Part shown: piece after piece, positions 20,196 to 31,493 of the stretch
Layout: the number at the start of each line of letters is the position of its first letter
Position numbering within the stretch: the first letter of the stretch is position 1
Source of the DNA: Cupriavidus sp. EM10
GTDB lineage: Bacteria; Pseudomonadota; Gammaproteobacteria; Burkholderiales; Burkholderiaceae
Reading direction: 5' to 3'
NCBI RefSeq assembly: GCF_018729255.1
Contig: NZ_CP076061.1
Span: 930,001 to 994,000, forward strand
Length of the DNA stretch: 64,000 nucleotides
Translations under genes and position numbers: made by a program
Notes under the pieces: generated by a model
What the model was told of the DNA's origin: nothing
Databases searched by the model: none
Seen by the model: the letters and a program-made list of their open reading frames with translations, nothing else

Positions 20196-23100
20196 CCTTA
20201 AGGTCCTGGCACCCGAGAGTGGAGAATCTCCGCGCTCAAAGATCGCAGTCATTTGGGGTTGGCCTCTTGCGGCGGCGGGAGTAGCCGCTGCCTCGGCGGG
20301 TGTGGCCTGGTTCAGCGGCGATACGGTCGGTCTATCGACGGTGGAGGCAAGGCTATCCGCGCTCATTTGGATTGGTCTTCTATTGTTTGTTGTCGTGGCG
20401 CTGCACATTTTCGCTTTGCTCGTGGGTGCCTATGGCGTGGCCAAGCGACTGTTTGCCCGAGAAGTAGGCGCCAAACAGATAAAGAGACTGAAGCGAGACA
20501 CCCGCCTGCAGAACCTATGTGAGGAACTGCGCATGCTTCAGGGCTGGCGCTGGCGCTATCGGACGCCGTGGCTACTCGTGTGTGGTGAGGACACGCAGCT
20601 TGATGCCGTCGCGCCGGGACTGAAACAGGCCGGGGTGCTGCAGGTCGCAGACACGATCCTGGTACACCCGTCCCCGACGGCATCGATCCAACGGTGTGGC
20701 GCAAGCAACTGCGGCGGCTACGCCGTCTCCGTCCGGTCGACGCTGTGGTGCAACTCGTGGGCGCGAATGAAAGCACGACAACCGCGACCGCGCGTCTGCG
20801 TACGTTGTCCGGTATCGAGGCCGATCTCGGATGGACCGCTCCCGTAACGTTCCTGCACACGGTTGAAGTCTGGGGCAAGCGCCCGGAACATTTCGAGGCG
20901 CTTGGCGCCTTCGCTCCGGCCTCGCCCCGTCGCAAAGCCAATGCGATCTCCGACACCTTCGCCAATGCCTTGCAGACGCTGGAGGATCGCCTGGCCAATG
21001 CCGGCATTCAACGGTGCGTCGAGCCATTCTGCATGCCGTATCTTGCTCGGGTCTCGTCCTACTTCAGCGATGAACGCACCCGCATCATGGAAAGCTGGGC
21101 GGCTTCGCACGCGTCAAAGTGGCGCCGCGCGACGCTGGCCGGCGTGCTGTTTGCGCCGATTTACCCAGTTCCGGCCACCCCAGTGCCAGTGCCGATTGTG
21201 CCGGAGGCACTGGACGGGGCTCAGGAAATGGCCACGCAGCCCGATGCCGCATCGAGCCAGCCGGCCGCTGTCAAGACTCAGGCGCAACCCGTGACGCTCA
21301 CATTGGCGTGGCAGGCGATTGGTGCGAATACCAGTCGGTATCGGGGTCGCCGCGTCGGCATCCATGCCAACACCGTGATTACCGCGGTCGTACTATCGAC
21401 AATTTGCCTATGGATCGCCGGCATGCTCATCTCCGGCCTGCGCAACGAACGGGATCTCCAGGATGCACGGCAAGCAGTCCACGACATCGAAACAGCCCCC
21501 ACCCCACCGCCCGCCTGAAAGCCCTCGACACCCTGCAGCAGCAGATCCAGCGCTACGAATACCGCGTCGAGCACCACGCGCCGCTCTTTACGCGCTTCGG
21601 GCTGAACCGTGACACCGAGGTGCTGGCTGCACTCTGGAAGCCTTACGCGAAGGCCGGTCGCGACATCCTTGTCACGCCGGTGGTGCATGACCTCGAGGCC
21701 GCGCTGGTCGATCTGTCCCAGTTGCGGACGAGCGGGCTGAGCGACGAAACCAGCAAATGGGCGCTGGAGGGCCGCAACACGCTCGGGGCGTACCTGATGC
21801 TGGCCCACCCGGATCGGGTGGATGCCGCTTTTCTGTCGCAGAAGCTCGCGCAGCATTGGTCGACCGATGCCAGGATCACGCCGGGACACAGGGAAGACTT
21901 GGCCGAACGATTCGCCCGGTTCTACGCCGAGCACCTGAAGGCGAATCCTGACTGGCGCATCGACGCCCGCCCCGATCTCGTGGCCGGCGCGCGGCAGACG
22001 TTGCTGGCCGTGATCGGCGAGCGCAATGCTGTCGATACGATCTACCAGAGCATCCTCGACGGCGCCGGCAGCAAGTATCCCGACCAGACACTGGCGTCCC
22101 TTGCGGCTGGCACGGACCCGCGTGGGCTGATCCGGGCCGGCGGCGTCGTGCCGGGCGTCTTCACGCGGCAGGCGTACGAAGGTTATGTGGAGGCCGCCAT
22201 CGAGAAGGCCGCGAAGCGGCAGGACGTGGCCAATGACTGGGTGATCAGCGATGGCAAGGCCCAGCCAGCCCAGCAGGCGCCAGGCAATTCGGAGGCCGAT
22301 TTCCGCCACGCCCTGACGGAACGCTACTTTGCCGACTACGCGGAGCGCTGGCAGCAGTTCATGAACGGGATGCAGTGGGAATCGGCCACGACCTTGCCTG
22401 GCGTCGTCGACCAGCTCAAGCTGCTGGCCGATGCGCGGCAGTCGCCGGTCATCGCGCTGATGAAGGCGCTCGAGTATCAGGGTGGCGCCGGGGCGCGCAG
22501 GGAATCGCTCTCGGACTCGCTGGTGGCCAAGGCCCAGGTCATCATGGGCAAGACGGGCGGGGCTCCAACGGCGGTCAGGCCCGATCCGGCCGGGCCGCTT
22601 GGCGCGGCCTTTGGGCCGGTCATGCGGTTAGCAGGCCAGCCGGGGCAGGCTGGGGGCGGCAACGGCGACCTGAGCCTGCAGCGCTATCTGGACCGTATCA
22701 CCGCAGTGCGCCTGCGCCTGCAGCAGATGACTAACAGTGCCGACGCCGACATGCAGGCGCGGCAGATTGCGCAGTCGCTATTCCAGGGCAAGGGATCGGA
22801 TCTGGCGGACACGCGTGCCTATGGCCAGCTCATGGCGGCAAGCCTCGGCGCCGAGTGGGCCGGCATGGGCGACACGCTGTTCGTGCGCCCGATCGCCCAG
22901 GCCGAACAGGCCGTGCTGCAGCCCGCGCAAGCCAGTCTTGACGAGGCGTGGCGGCAGTCCATCGCGCTGCCGTGGAACCGCGCCTTCGCCAGCCGCTACC
23001 CGTTCGCCAACACGGCCAACGACGCATCCCTGCCTGAACTGGCGCGCTATATCCGCCCGCAAAGTGGCCTGATCCATGCATTCCTCAAGGCGGAAGTGGC

Positions 23101-23809
23101 CGGCGTGCTGGCGCTGCGCGGCGACCAATGGGTGCCCGTCGGCAGTGGCTCGGGAGGACTGACCTTCGATCCGGGCTTCCTGAAGTTCATCAACACGCTG
23201 CAGCGTATCGCGGCGCACCTGCTGGTGCAGGGCGATCCTCAGTACCGCTTTGAACTCAAGCCCATTCCGACGCCCGGCCTGACCGACACGCTGCTGACCA
23301 TCGACAACCAGAAGCTGCACTACTACAACCAGCGGGAATCCTGGCAGGCCATGACGTGGCCGGCCAACAACCTGCAGGTACCCCGGACGATGCTGCAATG
23401 GCAGACCGAGAAGGCGGGCACCAGCAAGAACTACGAGACCGAAGGCGTCTGGGCCTGGGTGCGCATGCTGGAACATGCCCGGGTGACGCCCATCGACAGT
23501 GCAACCGTCCAGTTGACGTTCGAGGCCATTCCCGACACGGCGGATCCACGTCCGGGCATGGGTGACAAGGCGCCGACAAGCGACGCCGAGAGTCCCGAAG
23601 CCCTGTTACCACGTGCCGCGCGGCTCTCCGCCCCGTCGCACATGGTCTATCCGATCCGTTACCAGATGCGCGCCGCCGTGGGGCGCGGGCCACTGGAAGC
23701 GCTGGAACTGCGCAACCTGCGGATGCCTGAGCGGATGTTCGCGGGCAAGGCACCGCTGGTGCAGACCCAAACCTCGTCCGCTGGAATCGCGCCAGACCGG
23801 CGCAAGTAA
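20176..23809 (+). CDS. tssM: T6SS membrane-complex subunit TssM (IcmF-like), two frameshifts
   Basis: Three frames must be joined. The N-terminus MTLPTNNLKVLAPESG has two membrane helices and continues to about 20672. A central part in the next frame includes VWRKQLRRLRRLRPVDAVVQ and a third helix near 21380-21440. The C-terminal half runs from TARLKALDTLQQQIQ to 23809. Breaks coincide with C4 at 20672-20675 and C-rich runs at 21496-21505; adding one C to each yields about 1211 aa, the normal TssM size. TssM spans the inner membrane and reaches TssJ in the periplasm. The protein lacks an obvious Walker A in the cytoplasmic part, as in many TssM proteins. It is followed by tssA after 5 bp. Confidence 0.85.
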
Positions 23810-23814
23810 TCGCC

Positions 23815-25389
23815 ATGTTCAACAACCTTCTCAACGCACTGTTCGGCACGAATGCTCCCGCGGATCTGGCCCGTTCCACACAGGCCCGCTGGGAATCCTG
23901 GCTGCAGCCGATCCGGCCGGACGCGCCGGTCGGCGACGACCCGGGCTACGACGACGACTTCATCGCCATCAAGGAGGAAGTGGCGAAGCTCTCTGACATC
24001 AATGACACCGTGATCGTCGAGTCGTCGGAGAGCCTGCTGAAGCAAAATGCCAAGGACGTCCGTCTTGCCGTCTACTACGCCTACGGCCGCATGCGACGCG
24101 ACGGTGCGGAAGGCGTGGCCTCGGCTTTCGAACTGTTGTCAGCACTGATCGACCGATTCGGCGACCAGTTGCTGCCCGTCCGCGCAGAAAGCCGCAAGGC
24201 GGCACTGGAATGGTTGGCCGGCGCAACCTTCACCGATCGTCTCGATCGCGTATCGGGCCTGACCGGGACGCACCTGGAGCGCACCCTGTCGGCACTCGCG
24301 CTGATCCAGGAGCAGACCGCGCAATGGCCGGCGGCGGGACGCCCGGCACTGCACGGGCTGTTTCGCCGGTTCGAGGGCCGCATCGAATCACCGCCATCCG
24401 ACAATGGCGCTGGTCAGGCGGCGGCTGCCATGCCATCCGCACCGGCAACGACACTTGCCCCGGGCGACGTGACATCTTCACGGGATCTGCTCGATTGTGC
24501 ACGCCGGATGGCGCAGTTCCTGCGCGAGCAGCCCGAAGGCTATCTCGCCGCCTATCGCCTGATGCGCTGCGTGCGGTGGGACACCTTGACCGAGGTGCCA
24601 CCGTCCGAGGCGGGCGGCAAGACGCGGCTGGTTGCACCGCGTGCAGAACTGCGTGCTCAAATGAAGCGGCTCGTCCTGCAAAAGCAATGGCCGCAGCTGC
24701 TTGACCGCGTGGAGCAGGCCTTCGCCGAGGGCGCCAACCATTTCTGGCTTGACCTGCAGTACTACGCGTTCACCGCCCAGGATCATGCGGGCGGCCACTA
24801 CGCCCAGGTCCGCGACCTGCTGGCCACCGATTGCGCGCTGATGCTGGAGCGCTTGCCGGGGCTGGCGCAGCTTGCCTTTGCCGACGGCAGCCCGTTCGCA
24901 GATGACACGACGCTGGAATGGATCGCCAGCCATGCCACGGTGCGCGATATCGCGCACGGCGAGTCTGTATCGCCGGTGACGGTCAGCTCGGCCAGCACCG
25001 ACTGGGCCGAGACCGAAGCCCAGGCCGTCGAGATGGCCGCCCAGCAAAGCCTGGATGCCGCACTGGCATGGCTGCAAGATTTGCCGGCTCCGGATGGCGA
25101 GCGTGACCGCTTCGTGCGGCAACTGGTGATGGCCCGGGTGGCAGAACGCGCTGACCGGGTGGACACGGCGCTCCATCTGCTGGCCGCGCTGGATGCACGC
25201 GCCACGCAGTTCCGGCTGGATGCCTGGGAGCCGTCCCTGGCATTCGAAGTCAAGCAGCAGTTGCTGCGTCTGCTCAAGATCCGCGCGACGCGCAAGGATG
25301 CCGACAAGATCGCACTGGCCCAGCGCATCGACGCGCTGACAGGCGAACTGACCACCATCGACCCGGCCCGCGCCGTGGCCATCACCTGA
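23815..25389 (+). CDS. tssA: T6SS cap protein TssA
   Basis: This 524-aa intact protein has an N-terminal ImpA_N domain with IRPDAPVGDDPGYDDDFIAIKEE, characteristic of TssA, then a long helical C-terminal region of the VasJ/TssA2 type. TssA caps the distal end of the growing sheath and coordinates tube/sheath polymerisation with TssK, TssM and VgrG. It begins 5 bp after tssM and precedes tssF by 23 bp in the plus-strand arm. Confidence 0.9.
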   Translation: MFNNLLNALFGTNAPADLARSTQARWESWLQPIRPDAPVGDDPGYDDDFIAIKEEVAKLSDINDTVIVESSESLLKQNAKDVRLAVYYAYGRMRRDGAEGVASAFELLSALIDRFGDQLLPVRAESRKAALEWLAGATFTDRLDRVSGLTGTHLERTLSALALIQEQTAQWPAAGRPALHGLFRRFEGRIESPPSDNGAGQAAAAMPSAPATTLAPGDVTSSRDLLDCARRMAQFLREQPEGYLAAYRLMRCVRWDTLTEVPPSEAGGKTRLVAPRAELRAQMKRLVLQKQWPQLLDRVEQAFAEGANHFWLDLQYYAFTAQDHAGGHYAQVRDLLATDCALMLERLPGLAQLAFADGSPFADDTTLEWIASHATVRDIAHGESVSPVTVSSASTDWAETEAQAVEMAAQQSLDAALAWLQDLPAPDGERDRFVRQLVMARVAERADRVDTALHLLAALDARATQFRLDAWEPSLAFEVKQQLLRLLKIRATRKDADKIALAQRIDALTGELTTIDPARAVAIT

Positions 25390-25412
25390 CGGCAGCGCCG
25401 GCCCAACACATC

Positions 25413-27233
25413 ATGAACCATCCCACCCGAGACAACGAAATCCTGCGCTATTACGAGGCGGAGATGCGCTACCTGCGCGAGGCCGGCAAGGAGTTCGCGC
25501 AGGCCTTTCCGGATCGCGCGCGCATGCTCAACATCGACCGGATCGGTGAGCGCGATCCCCATGTCGAACGGCTATTCGAGGGCTTTGCCTTCCTGATGGG
25601 GCGCCTGCGCCACAAGCTCGATGACGAACTGCCGGAGCTGACCGAAGGGTTGGTCAGCATGCTTTGGCCGCATTACCTCCGCATGATTCCGTCGCTGTCG
25701 ATCCTGGAACTGATTCCGACGGCCGGCGCGCTGCAGCGCCACGAGACGGTGCCGGCTGGCCTGGAGGTCGTCTCTGACCCGGTGTCTCTCGATAGCCGGG
25801 GCGGGCGTGAGGACACAGTGGAGTGTCCATACCGGACCACGCAAGCGGTCGACCTCTATCCCCTGCGCATGGCCGAAGCCGGCGCTTATGCGAGGGACGA
25901 CGGCCGCTCGGTCATCCGCCTGCGGCTTGCGATACAGGCGCAGTCCCGCAGCGAGCCGCTGGAAGTGCCGCTGTTGCGGATGTACCTGCATGCCGACCGT
26001 CCGCTGGCGCTCGCACTCCATGCCGCAATGACAGCACAGCCAGTGGCGACGCACGTGCGGATTCCCGGCTACCCGCCTGACCGCCCCGGCTCTCCCCTGT
26101 CCATGCCCGATCTACGTCTGGAGCCCGCAGGACTACGGGCCGACGAGCGGCTATGGCCCAAGCCTGACAACGCCTTTGGCGGCTATCAGTTGCTGCTGGA
26201 ATACTTCACCTTCCCCGAAAAATTCATGTTCGTGGATCTGGTCGGCCTGGACATGGCGGCGATTCCGGTCACCGCGGAGTACTTCGACGTCGAGGTCGTC
26301 CTGGCCAAGCCGTTTCCAGACGATATGCGTTTCTCGGCAGAGAACATCCGGCTTTACTGCACGCCCATCATCAATCTGTTCGAACTGGAAGCCGACCCGA
26401 TCACGGTTACGCATGTCGAGACCGAATACCGGGTGCGGGCCATGGAACATCACGGGCAGCACGTGGAAGCCTATTCGGTCGATACAGTCCGTGGATTCGA
26501 GGCCGGAACTGGTGCACGCTTCGAGTACGCGCCGTTTGCCGCCTTCCGTCACCGTGGTGGCATGCTGCGCCACGAGATGCCGGAGCGCTACTTCCACACC
26601 CGCGTGCGCCAGGGACCTTCGGGTCGCTTCGATACCTGGGTGGTGTTGGGCGGCCATGCGTGGGAGCATCGGGACGCGCTGCCACAGGAAACCCTGTCGC
26701 TATCCGTGACAGGCACCAACGGCATGCTGCCACGCAAGGGGCTGCGCGCGGCAGGCATTAGACATATGCGCGACGGCTTCACCAATATTTCCCAGGTGCG
26801 CAACCTGACGGCGCCGACGCTGCCGGTCTATCCGCCGACCTCAGACCGCTTTCACTGGCGGGTCCTGTCGCATCTGGCACCGAACTACCTGTCGCTGCTC
26901 GATGCCGAGGTATTGCGAGGAAGCCTCGCCCTGTATGACTGGACCGACGGAGAGATGAACCGCCGCCGGATCGCGGGCATCACGGACGTGCGCCACCGCC
27001 CGCTGCAAAAGCTCGTCAAGGGCGGCCTGCTGCGCGGGGTCGAAATCGAAGTGACACTGGACAGTACGCGCTTTGCCGGGGACGGCGACGTCGAACTCTT
27101 TGGCGAAATGCTGAATCGCTTCCTGTCGCTGTACGCCACGCTAAACCTGTACACGCGCCTGGTGATCGTGTCGCAGCCCACCGGCAAGCGGCTCGAGTGG
27201 CCGGACAGCAAAGGTGAGGGGGCGCCGTTTTGA
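25413..27233 (+). CDS. tssF: T6SS baseplate subunit TssF
   Basis: This 606-aa protein opens with the TssF motif ILRYYEAEMRYLREAGKEFA, then FPDRARMLNI and DPHVERLFEGFAFL. Its length matches the family (about 600 aa). TssF dimers with TssG form the baseplate wedge. The gene is intact, ends in KGEGAPF, and its stop overlaps the tssG start, so the two wedge subunits are probably made in coupled ratios. Confidence 0.95.
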   Translation: MNHPTRDNEILRYYEAEMRYLREAGKEFAQAFPDRARMLNIDRIGERDPHVERLFEGFAFLMGRLRHKLDDELPELTEGLVSMLWPHYLRMIPSLSILELIPTAGALQRHETVPAGLEVVSDPVSLDSRGGREDTVECPYRTTQAVDLYPLRMAEAGAYARDDGRSVIRLRLAIQAQSRSEPLEVPLLRMYLHADRPLALALHAAMTAQPVATHVRIPGYPPDRPGSPLSMPDLRLEPAGLRADERLWPKPDNAFGGYQLLLEYFTFPEKFMFVDLVGLDMAAIPVTAEYFDVEVVLAKPFPDDMRFSAENIRLYCTPIINLFELEADPITVTHVETEYRVRAMEHHGQHVEAYSVDTVRGFEAGTGARFEYAPFAAFRHRGGMLRHEMPERYFHTRVRQGPSGRFDTWVVLGGHAWEHRDALPQETLSLSVTGTNGMLPRKGLRAAGIRHMRDGFTNISQVRNLTAPTLPVYPPTSDRFHWRVLSHLAPNYLSLLDAEVLRGSLALYDWTDGEMNRRRIAGITDVRHRPLQKLVKGGLLRGVEIEVTLDSTRFAGDGDVELFGEMLNRFLSLYATLNLYTRLVIVSQPTGKRLEWPDSKGEGAPF

Positions 27234-28294
27234 GCGAAGCAAATCCGCATCCGAAACACGCCTCTTTCACTTCGTCGGAGCCATTGCTGCCGGCACTGCT
27301 GGCCAATGCGCCACGGATGAATGTCTTCCGGCTGTGCGAACTGATGGAGCTGGCGGCTCCCGACCGGCCGCCGTTGGGGACGACAGATTCTCCGGCCGAC
27401 GAGCCGGTCCGGTTCCGATCGAGCGGTCGACTCGGGTTTCCAGGGCGCGAGATCGACGCGATCGAGGTCGATGAGGAGCTCCCCGACCGGCCTCCCGCAA
27501 TCCGCACGACGTTCCTGGGGCTCTATGGCGTCGATGCGCGCATGCCGTCGTACTTTGTGGACGCGATCGCCCAGCGGCAGGATGGCGCCGATCCCCTGGC
27601 GGCTTTCCTGGACCTGTTCCACCACCGGATCGTTACCCAGTACTACCGCGTCGCGCGCAAGTATCGGTACCCGGTGGGGTTCCGCAACGGGGGCGAGGAC
27701 GAGGTATCGCGCTATATGCTGAGTCTGCTGGGGCTTGGCTTCGGACAGGCCCCGGCTGCCCAGACGGTGCCGACCCGGAAGCTGCTCTCGATGCTTGGCC
27801 TGGCCAGTCAGCGGACGCGCACGGCGGAGGGTCTGGCAGGCGTGCTTCAGCATGCCATACCGGACGCGACGATCACGGTGTCGGAGTTTTACCCGGTCTG
27901 GATCCCCATCGAACCTGGCGAGCCCATGCCGCTCGGGGAAAACTGCGTGCTGGGGCGCGGCTTCCACGACCGGACAAACACGGTGCGGGTCGTCATGACG
28001 CCCGCCTTGCGTGAATCGGTGCTCGGGCTCATGCCGGGGCGGCCATTGCACCGCGAGGTGATGGCGCTGCTGCGCTTCTACCTCGGTTATGAAGCACGGG
28101 CACATCTTGAGATGCACGTGCTGCGCGCATTGATGCCGCAGCCGACGTTGAACTCGCAGGATGTCAGCCTGGGGTACACGACGCAGCTTCGCGCCTGCGA
28201 GGCCAACAAGAGCGCGGAAGGCGACCAAAGGCTGACACGCGTTCAACTGGGAACCTGGCGCGGTGGTGAAACCTCCGCTCCTGGCCGTCATTGA
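27230..28294 (+). CDS. tssG: T6SS baseplate subunit TssG
   Basis: This 354-aa protein has features of TssG/VasB: PRMNVFRLCELMEL near the start, SRYMLSLLGLGF and the conserved LGENCVLGRGF segment. It completes the TssE/F/G wedge. The start appears to be a TTG at 27230 that overlaps the tssF stop (TTGA). Homologues often have a more N-terminal FF-Q-VR segment, matched here by PRMNVFRLCELM. The gene is intact. Confidence 0.92.
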   Translation: MSEANPHPKHASFTSSEPLLPALLANAPRMNVFRLCELMELAAPDRPPLGTTDSPADEPVRFRSSGRLGFPGREIDAIEVDEELPDRPPAIRTTFLGLYGVDARMPSYFVDAIAQRQDGADPLAAFLDLFHHRIVTQYYRVARKYRYPVGFRNGGEDEVSRYMLSLLGLGFGQAPAAQTVPTRKLLSMLGLASQRTRTAEGLAGVLQHAIPDATITVSEFYPVWIPIEPGEPMPLGENCVLGRGFHDRTNTVRVVMTPALRESVLGLMPGRPLHREVMALLRFYLGYEARAHLEMHVLRALMPQPTLNSQDVSLGYTTQLRACEANKSAEGDQRLTRVQLGTWRGGETSAPGRH

Positions 28295-28305
28295 GACAAC
28301 TAGAA

Positions 28306-28830
28306 ATGACCAACATGATCATGTGGAAGATGGGCACCGGCATCGCAGCCCTCTGCGTTCCCCTTCTCGCAGGATGCGGCGTAGGACAGGCCGTAAAGGA
28401 CAGCACGGTGGACGCCGCGAAATGGGCATTCACTACACAGGTGAAAACCATGAACATCGACCTCACGAGCCGGTCGTCGCTGAATGCAAACGCTGGCGGG
28501 CAGTCGTTGTCGACGGTGGTGCGCATCTACCAGTTGAAGACGTCACAGGCGTTCGAACAGTTGAGCTACGCGCAGTTCCAGGCCGACGATCTGGACGGAC
28601 TGAAGGCCGACCTGCTGGCCACGAAGGACGTCGTACTCCGGCCAGACGCCACGGCAAGCATCAGCGAACCCATGAACGAGGATGCGCAATATGTGGGTGT
28701 CGTGGCGCTGTTTCGGGACAGCGGCAAGGGTGCGGTATGGAAACTGCTTGTCCCGAAGCAGCAATGGAAGTCGACGGATCCTGTAAGGATTGTGGCGATC
28801 GACAACGTGCTGGAGGCGGTTGGCCGTTAG
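28306..28830 (+). CDS. tssJ: T6SS outer-membrane lipoprotein TssJ
   Basis: This protein of about 174 aa has a lipoprotein signal ending in the lipobox LLAGC (Cys at about residue 24). The mature part carries VRIYQLKTSQAFEQLSYAQF, the loop typical of TssJ/VasD that contacts TssM. It anchors the secretion complex to the outer membrane. I chose the ATG at 28306; the TTG at 28291 and the ATG at 28315 are also in frame. It ends the T6SS locus and faces metI tail-to-tail 24 bp away. Confidence 0.88.
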   Translation: MTNMIMWKMGTGIAALCVPLLAGCGVGQAVKDSTVDAAKWAFTTQVKTMNIDLTSRSSLNANAGGQSLSTVVRIYQLKTSQAFEQLSYAQFQADDLDGLKADLLATKDVVLRPDATASISEPMNEDAQYVGVVALFRDSGKGAVWKLLVPKQQWKSTDPVRIVAIDNVLEAVGR

Positions 28831-28854
28831 GCGACGAACACAATGGCCTCGCGG

Positions 28855-29508
28855 CTACCTGTCGTGCAGGCGGCGCACCACACGGTCGCCGACGGCCTGT
28901 ACCGCCGTAACCAGCGCAATCAGGATCACGATGACGATCGCCATGACCGTCGTGTCGAACCGCTGGTAGCCATAGCGGATTGCCAGGTCGCCGAGTCCGC
29001 CCGCACCGACGGCGCCCGCCATGGCTGATGCGCCGATCAGCGACACCACGGTGATCGTGAATCCACCGACGATGCCAGGCAGCGCTTCCGGCAGCAGCAC
29101 ATGCAGCAGGATGTGCCGTCGTCTGCAGCCCATGGCCTGCGCGGCTTCGACCAGCCCTGCATCCACTTCGCGCAGGCTGACTTCGGCAATGCGCGCAAAG
29201 AAGGGCGTGGCGCTGACGGCCAGCGGCACCACCGCCGCCCAGACGCCGATGGTCGCGCCCACCACGAGCCGCGTGAACGGCAGCAGCGCCACCAGCAGCA
29301 CGATGAACGGCGTGGCGCGGAAGCCATTCACCACGCTGCCCAGCGCGCGATGCAGGCGGGGCGCCGGCCGCACGCCGCCCGGCGCGGAGACGACCAGAAC
29401 CAGCGCAAGCGGAATGCCGGCCAGCGCGGCGATGGTGGCCGAGGCGCCCACCATCGTCACGGTATCGAGAAATCCTTGCCAGAGGCGTTCAATGAGTATC
29501 GGCGACAT
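28855..29508 (-). CDS. metI: Methionine-type ABC importer permease MetI
   Basis: This 217-aa integral membrane protein has five or more hydrophobic segments. The conserved coupling and inner-membrane component motif reads [26 protein letters not shown]. The C-terminal signature is [17 protein letters not shown], as in MetI of the MUT importer family. It overlaps metN by 20 bp and completes a metQ-metN-metI unit. Its placement after desulfurisation enzymes suggests that it imports an organosulfur compound, possibly methionine or a sulfoxide; the substrate is inferred. Confidence 0.88.
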   Translation of the reverse strand: MSPILIERLWQGFLDTVTMVGASATIAALAGIPLALVLVVSAPGGVRPAPRLHRALGSVVNGFRATPFIVLLVALLPFTRLVVGATIGVWAAVVPLAVSATPFFARIAEVSLREVDAGLVEAAQAMGCRRRHILLHVLLPEALPGIVGGFTITVVSLIGASAMAGAVGAGGLGDLAIRYGYQRFDTTVMAIVIVILIALVTAVQAVGDRVVRRLHDR

Positions 29509-30622
29509 AGCCTAGCGTCCGGAAGGTCTGAGGAAGGGAACGGTTGCCGGCAACCGTGTGCGGGATGGACAACAGCATCCGCCCCTGCGTATGCCCCTGG
29601 ATGCGATCGAGGCTGGCATGCAGCAGATGCACGTCGGCGCCGAGCGCGGCCGTCAGGGCCTCCAGGCCCGGCGGTCCGGCTTCGCCCGCATGGTGCAGTT
29701 CGACGATGTGCCGCGCGCCGCCCGTCGGTGGCGTCGGTTGCAGGCGCGCCGCGATGTCGTCCGGAATGCCCGGCGTCAGCGGCGCCAGCAACGCCCGCGT
29801 GGCGGGGTGCCGAGGTTCACCGAGGATCTGCCAGACCGGCCCGGCCTCCGCAATGGCGCCCCGCTCCAGCACCACCACCTGGTCGCAGATCTCCCGGATG
29901 ACGCGCATCTCGTGGGTGATCAGGACGATGGTGATGCCCAGTCGCTGGTTGATGTCGCGCAGCAGCTGGAGAATCGATTGCGTGGTTTCGGGGTCCAGTG
30001 CCGACGTGGCTTCGTCGCACAGCAGGATCTCCGGCCGATGCACCAGCGCCCGCGCAATGCCCACGCGTTGCTTCTGGCCGCCGGACAGCCGACGCGGATA
30101 GCTGTCGCGGCGATCCTGCAGTCCCACAAGCGCCAGCACTTCGTCCACGCGCCGCGCGATCGCGTCGCGCGGCACACCGGCAACCTTCAGCGGCAGGGCC
30201 ACGTTCTGGTGCACGGTCTTCGCCGCCAGCAGGTTGAAGTGCTGAAAGATCATGCCGATCCGGCGCCGCAGCGCCACGCGGCCGTCGTCGTCGAGCGCAG
30301 CCAGATCCTCGCCATCCACGTGCACACGGCCGGCGCTTGGCGACTCAAGCCCATTGATCGTGCGCAGCAGCGACGACTTGCCTGCGCCGCTACGTCCGAT
30401 GATGCCGAAGATGCTGCCCGCAGGAATCTCCAGGTCGATGCCCGCCAGCGCCTCGACCACTCCCGTGCTGCTGGCATAGCGTTTCGAAACGCCCTCGAAA
30501 CGGATGTGCGCTCCAGTGGACACCGGAAGGCTGGAGGCCGGATGGCGCGTGGCGCGGGTCGTGCCGCTTGCCGCCGTGGCGGCCAGCAGGCCGCGACGCG
30601 TCCAGGCAGTGAGCGTGGTCAT
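29489..30622 (-). CDS. metN: Methionine-type ABC importer ATPase MetN
   Basis: This 377-aa ATPase has Walker [10 protein letters not shown], the signature [15 protein letters not shown], Walker [18 protein letters not shown] and a C-terminal NIL-like regulatory domain (about residues 280-377). The ORF start at 30622 adds an unusual N-terminal stretch ([13 protein letters not shown]) resembling a Tat signal, which is unexpected for a cytoplasmic ATPase. The true start may be a GTG just before [15 protein letters not shown]. It lies 10 bp after metQ and overlaps metI. Confidence 0.88.
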   Translation of the reverse strand: MTTLTAWTRRGLLAATAASGTTRATRHPASSLPVSTGAHIRFEGVSKRYASSTGVVEALAGIDLEIPAGSIFGIIGRSGAGKSSLLRTINGLESPSAGRVHVDGEDLAALDDDGRVALRRRIGMIFQHFNLLAAKTVHQNVALPLKVAGVPRDAIARRVDEVLALVGLQDRRDSYPRRLSGGQKQRVGIARALVHRPEILLCDEATSALDPETTQSILQLLRDINQRLGITIVLITHEMRVIREICDQVVVLERGAIAEAGPVWQILGEPRHPATRALLAPLTPGIPDDIAARLQPTPPTGGARHIVELHHAGEAGPPGLEALTAALGADVHLLHASLDRIQGHTQGRMLLSIPHTVAGNRSLPQTFRTLGYVADTH

Positions 30623-30632
30623 GGCCGGCCCG

Positions 30633-31463
30633 TCACGGTTGCGCCGTGCGCCACGGCAGGCTGTAGAGCTTGTCGTTGTTGGCGTACGAGTCCGACAACT
30701 GCTTGCGCACCGCCGGGGAGTCCTGGTAGATCTTCACGAAGCGTGCCACGCGCGGGTCGGCTGCATTGTCTTCACGCGAGACGAAGCGGATGGCAAAGTA
30801 GGTGTCGTCGATGCCGGAATACAGCAGTCCCGCGCCGGCCACCTGCGGCTTGCCGGCATTGACGAAGTGGGCCGGATAGCCCTGGGCCAGGTCCACGTCG
30901 TCCAGCGCGCGCACGAGTTGGGGGCCTTCCACCTCGATCAGCTTTAGCTTCTTCGGATTGGCGACGATGTCGTTGACACTGCCCTTCGCGCCCACGCCGT
31001 CGCGCAGCCGGATCAGTCCCGCCTTCTGCAGCAGCAACAGGCCGCGTCCCTGGTTGACGGGGTCGCTGGCCACGCCTACGCGCGCGCCGTCCTTCAGGTC
31101 GTCGAAGCGCTTGATGCGGCTGGAGTACAGCCCGATGTTGGGCAGTACGCCAAGGGCCACGCTGCGAAACTTGTAGCCGCGTTCCTTCACCGCGTTGTCA
31201 AGAAAGGCCTGGTGCTGGAAGTAGTTCAGGTCAAGGTCGCCGGCGGACAGCGCAACGTTCGGCGTGGTCCAGTCGGTGAACTCGACCACCTTGACGTCGA
31301 GCCCCTGCTTGCGGGCTTCGGCGGCGGCGACTTCCACGGAATCGGCCAGGGCGCCCGGGGTAACGCCAATCCGCAGCGGGGCGGCGTGGGCGGCGTGGGT
31401 GGCGGACAGGGTGACCAGCGATGCCAGCAGGGTGGCAAGGGTACAGGACAGGAGGCGCTTCAT
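30633..31463 (-). CDS. metQ: Methionine-type ABC importer solute-binding protein MetQ/NlpA
   Basis: This 276-aa protein has a Sec signal peptide ([18 protein letters not shown] through HAAHAAP). It then shows the NlpA-family body: [36 protein letters not shown] and [18 protein letters not shown]. No lipobox is evident, so it is probably freely periplasmic. It follows the monooxygenase gene by about 30 bp and starts the importer part of this minus-strand operon. Confidence 0.88.
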   Translation of the reverse strand: MKRLLSCTLATLLASLVTLSATHAAHAAPLRIGVTPGALADSVEVAAAEARKQGLDVKVVEFTDWTTPNVALSAGDLDLNYFQHQAFLDNAVKERGYKFRSVALGVLPNIGLYSSRIKRFDDLKDGARVGVASDPVNQGRGLLLLQKAGLIRLRDGVGAKGSVNDIVANPKKLKLIEVEGPQLVRALDDVDLAQGYPAHFVNAGKPQVAGAGLLYSGIDDTYFAIRFVSREDNAADPRVARFVKIYQDSPAVRKQLSDSYANNDKLYSLPWRTAQP

Positions 31464-31493
31464 GGGTGTGATGGATGGATCGGGCTGGGAAGG

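Noticed and set aside
29489..30622. A Tat-exported MetN
   Set aside because: The twin-Arg-like stretch is more simply explained by a start codon chosen too far upstream; ATPases of this family are cytoplasmic.
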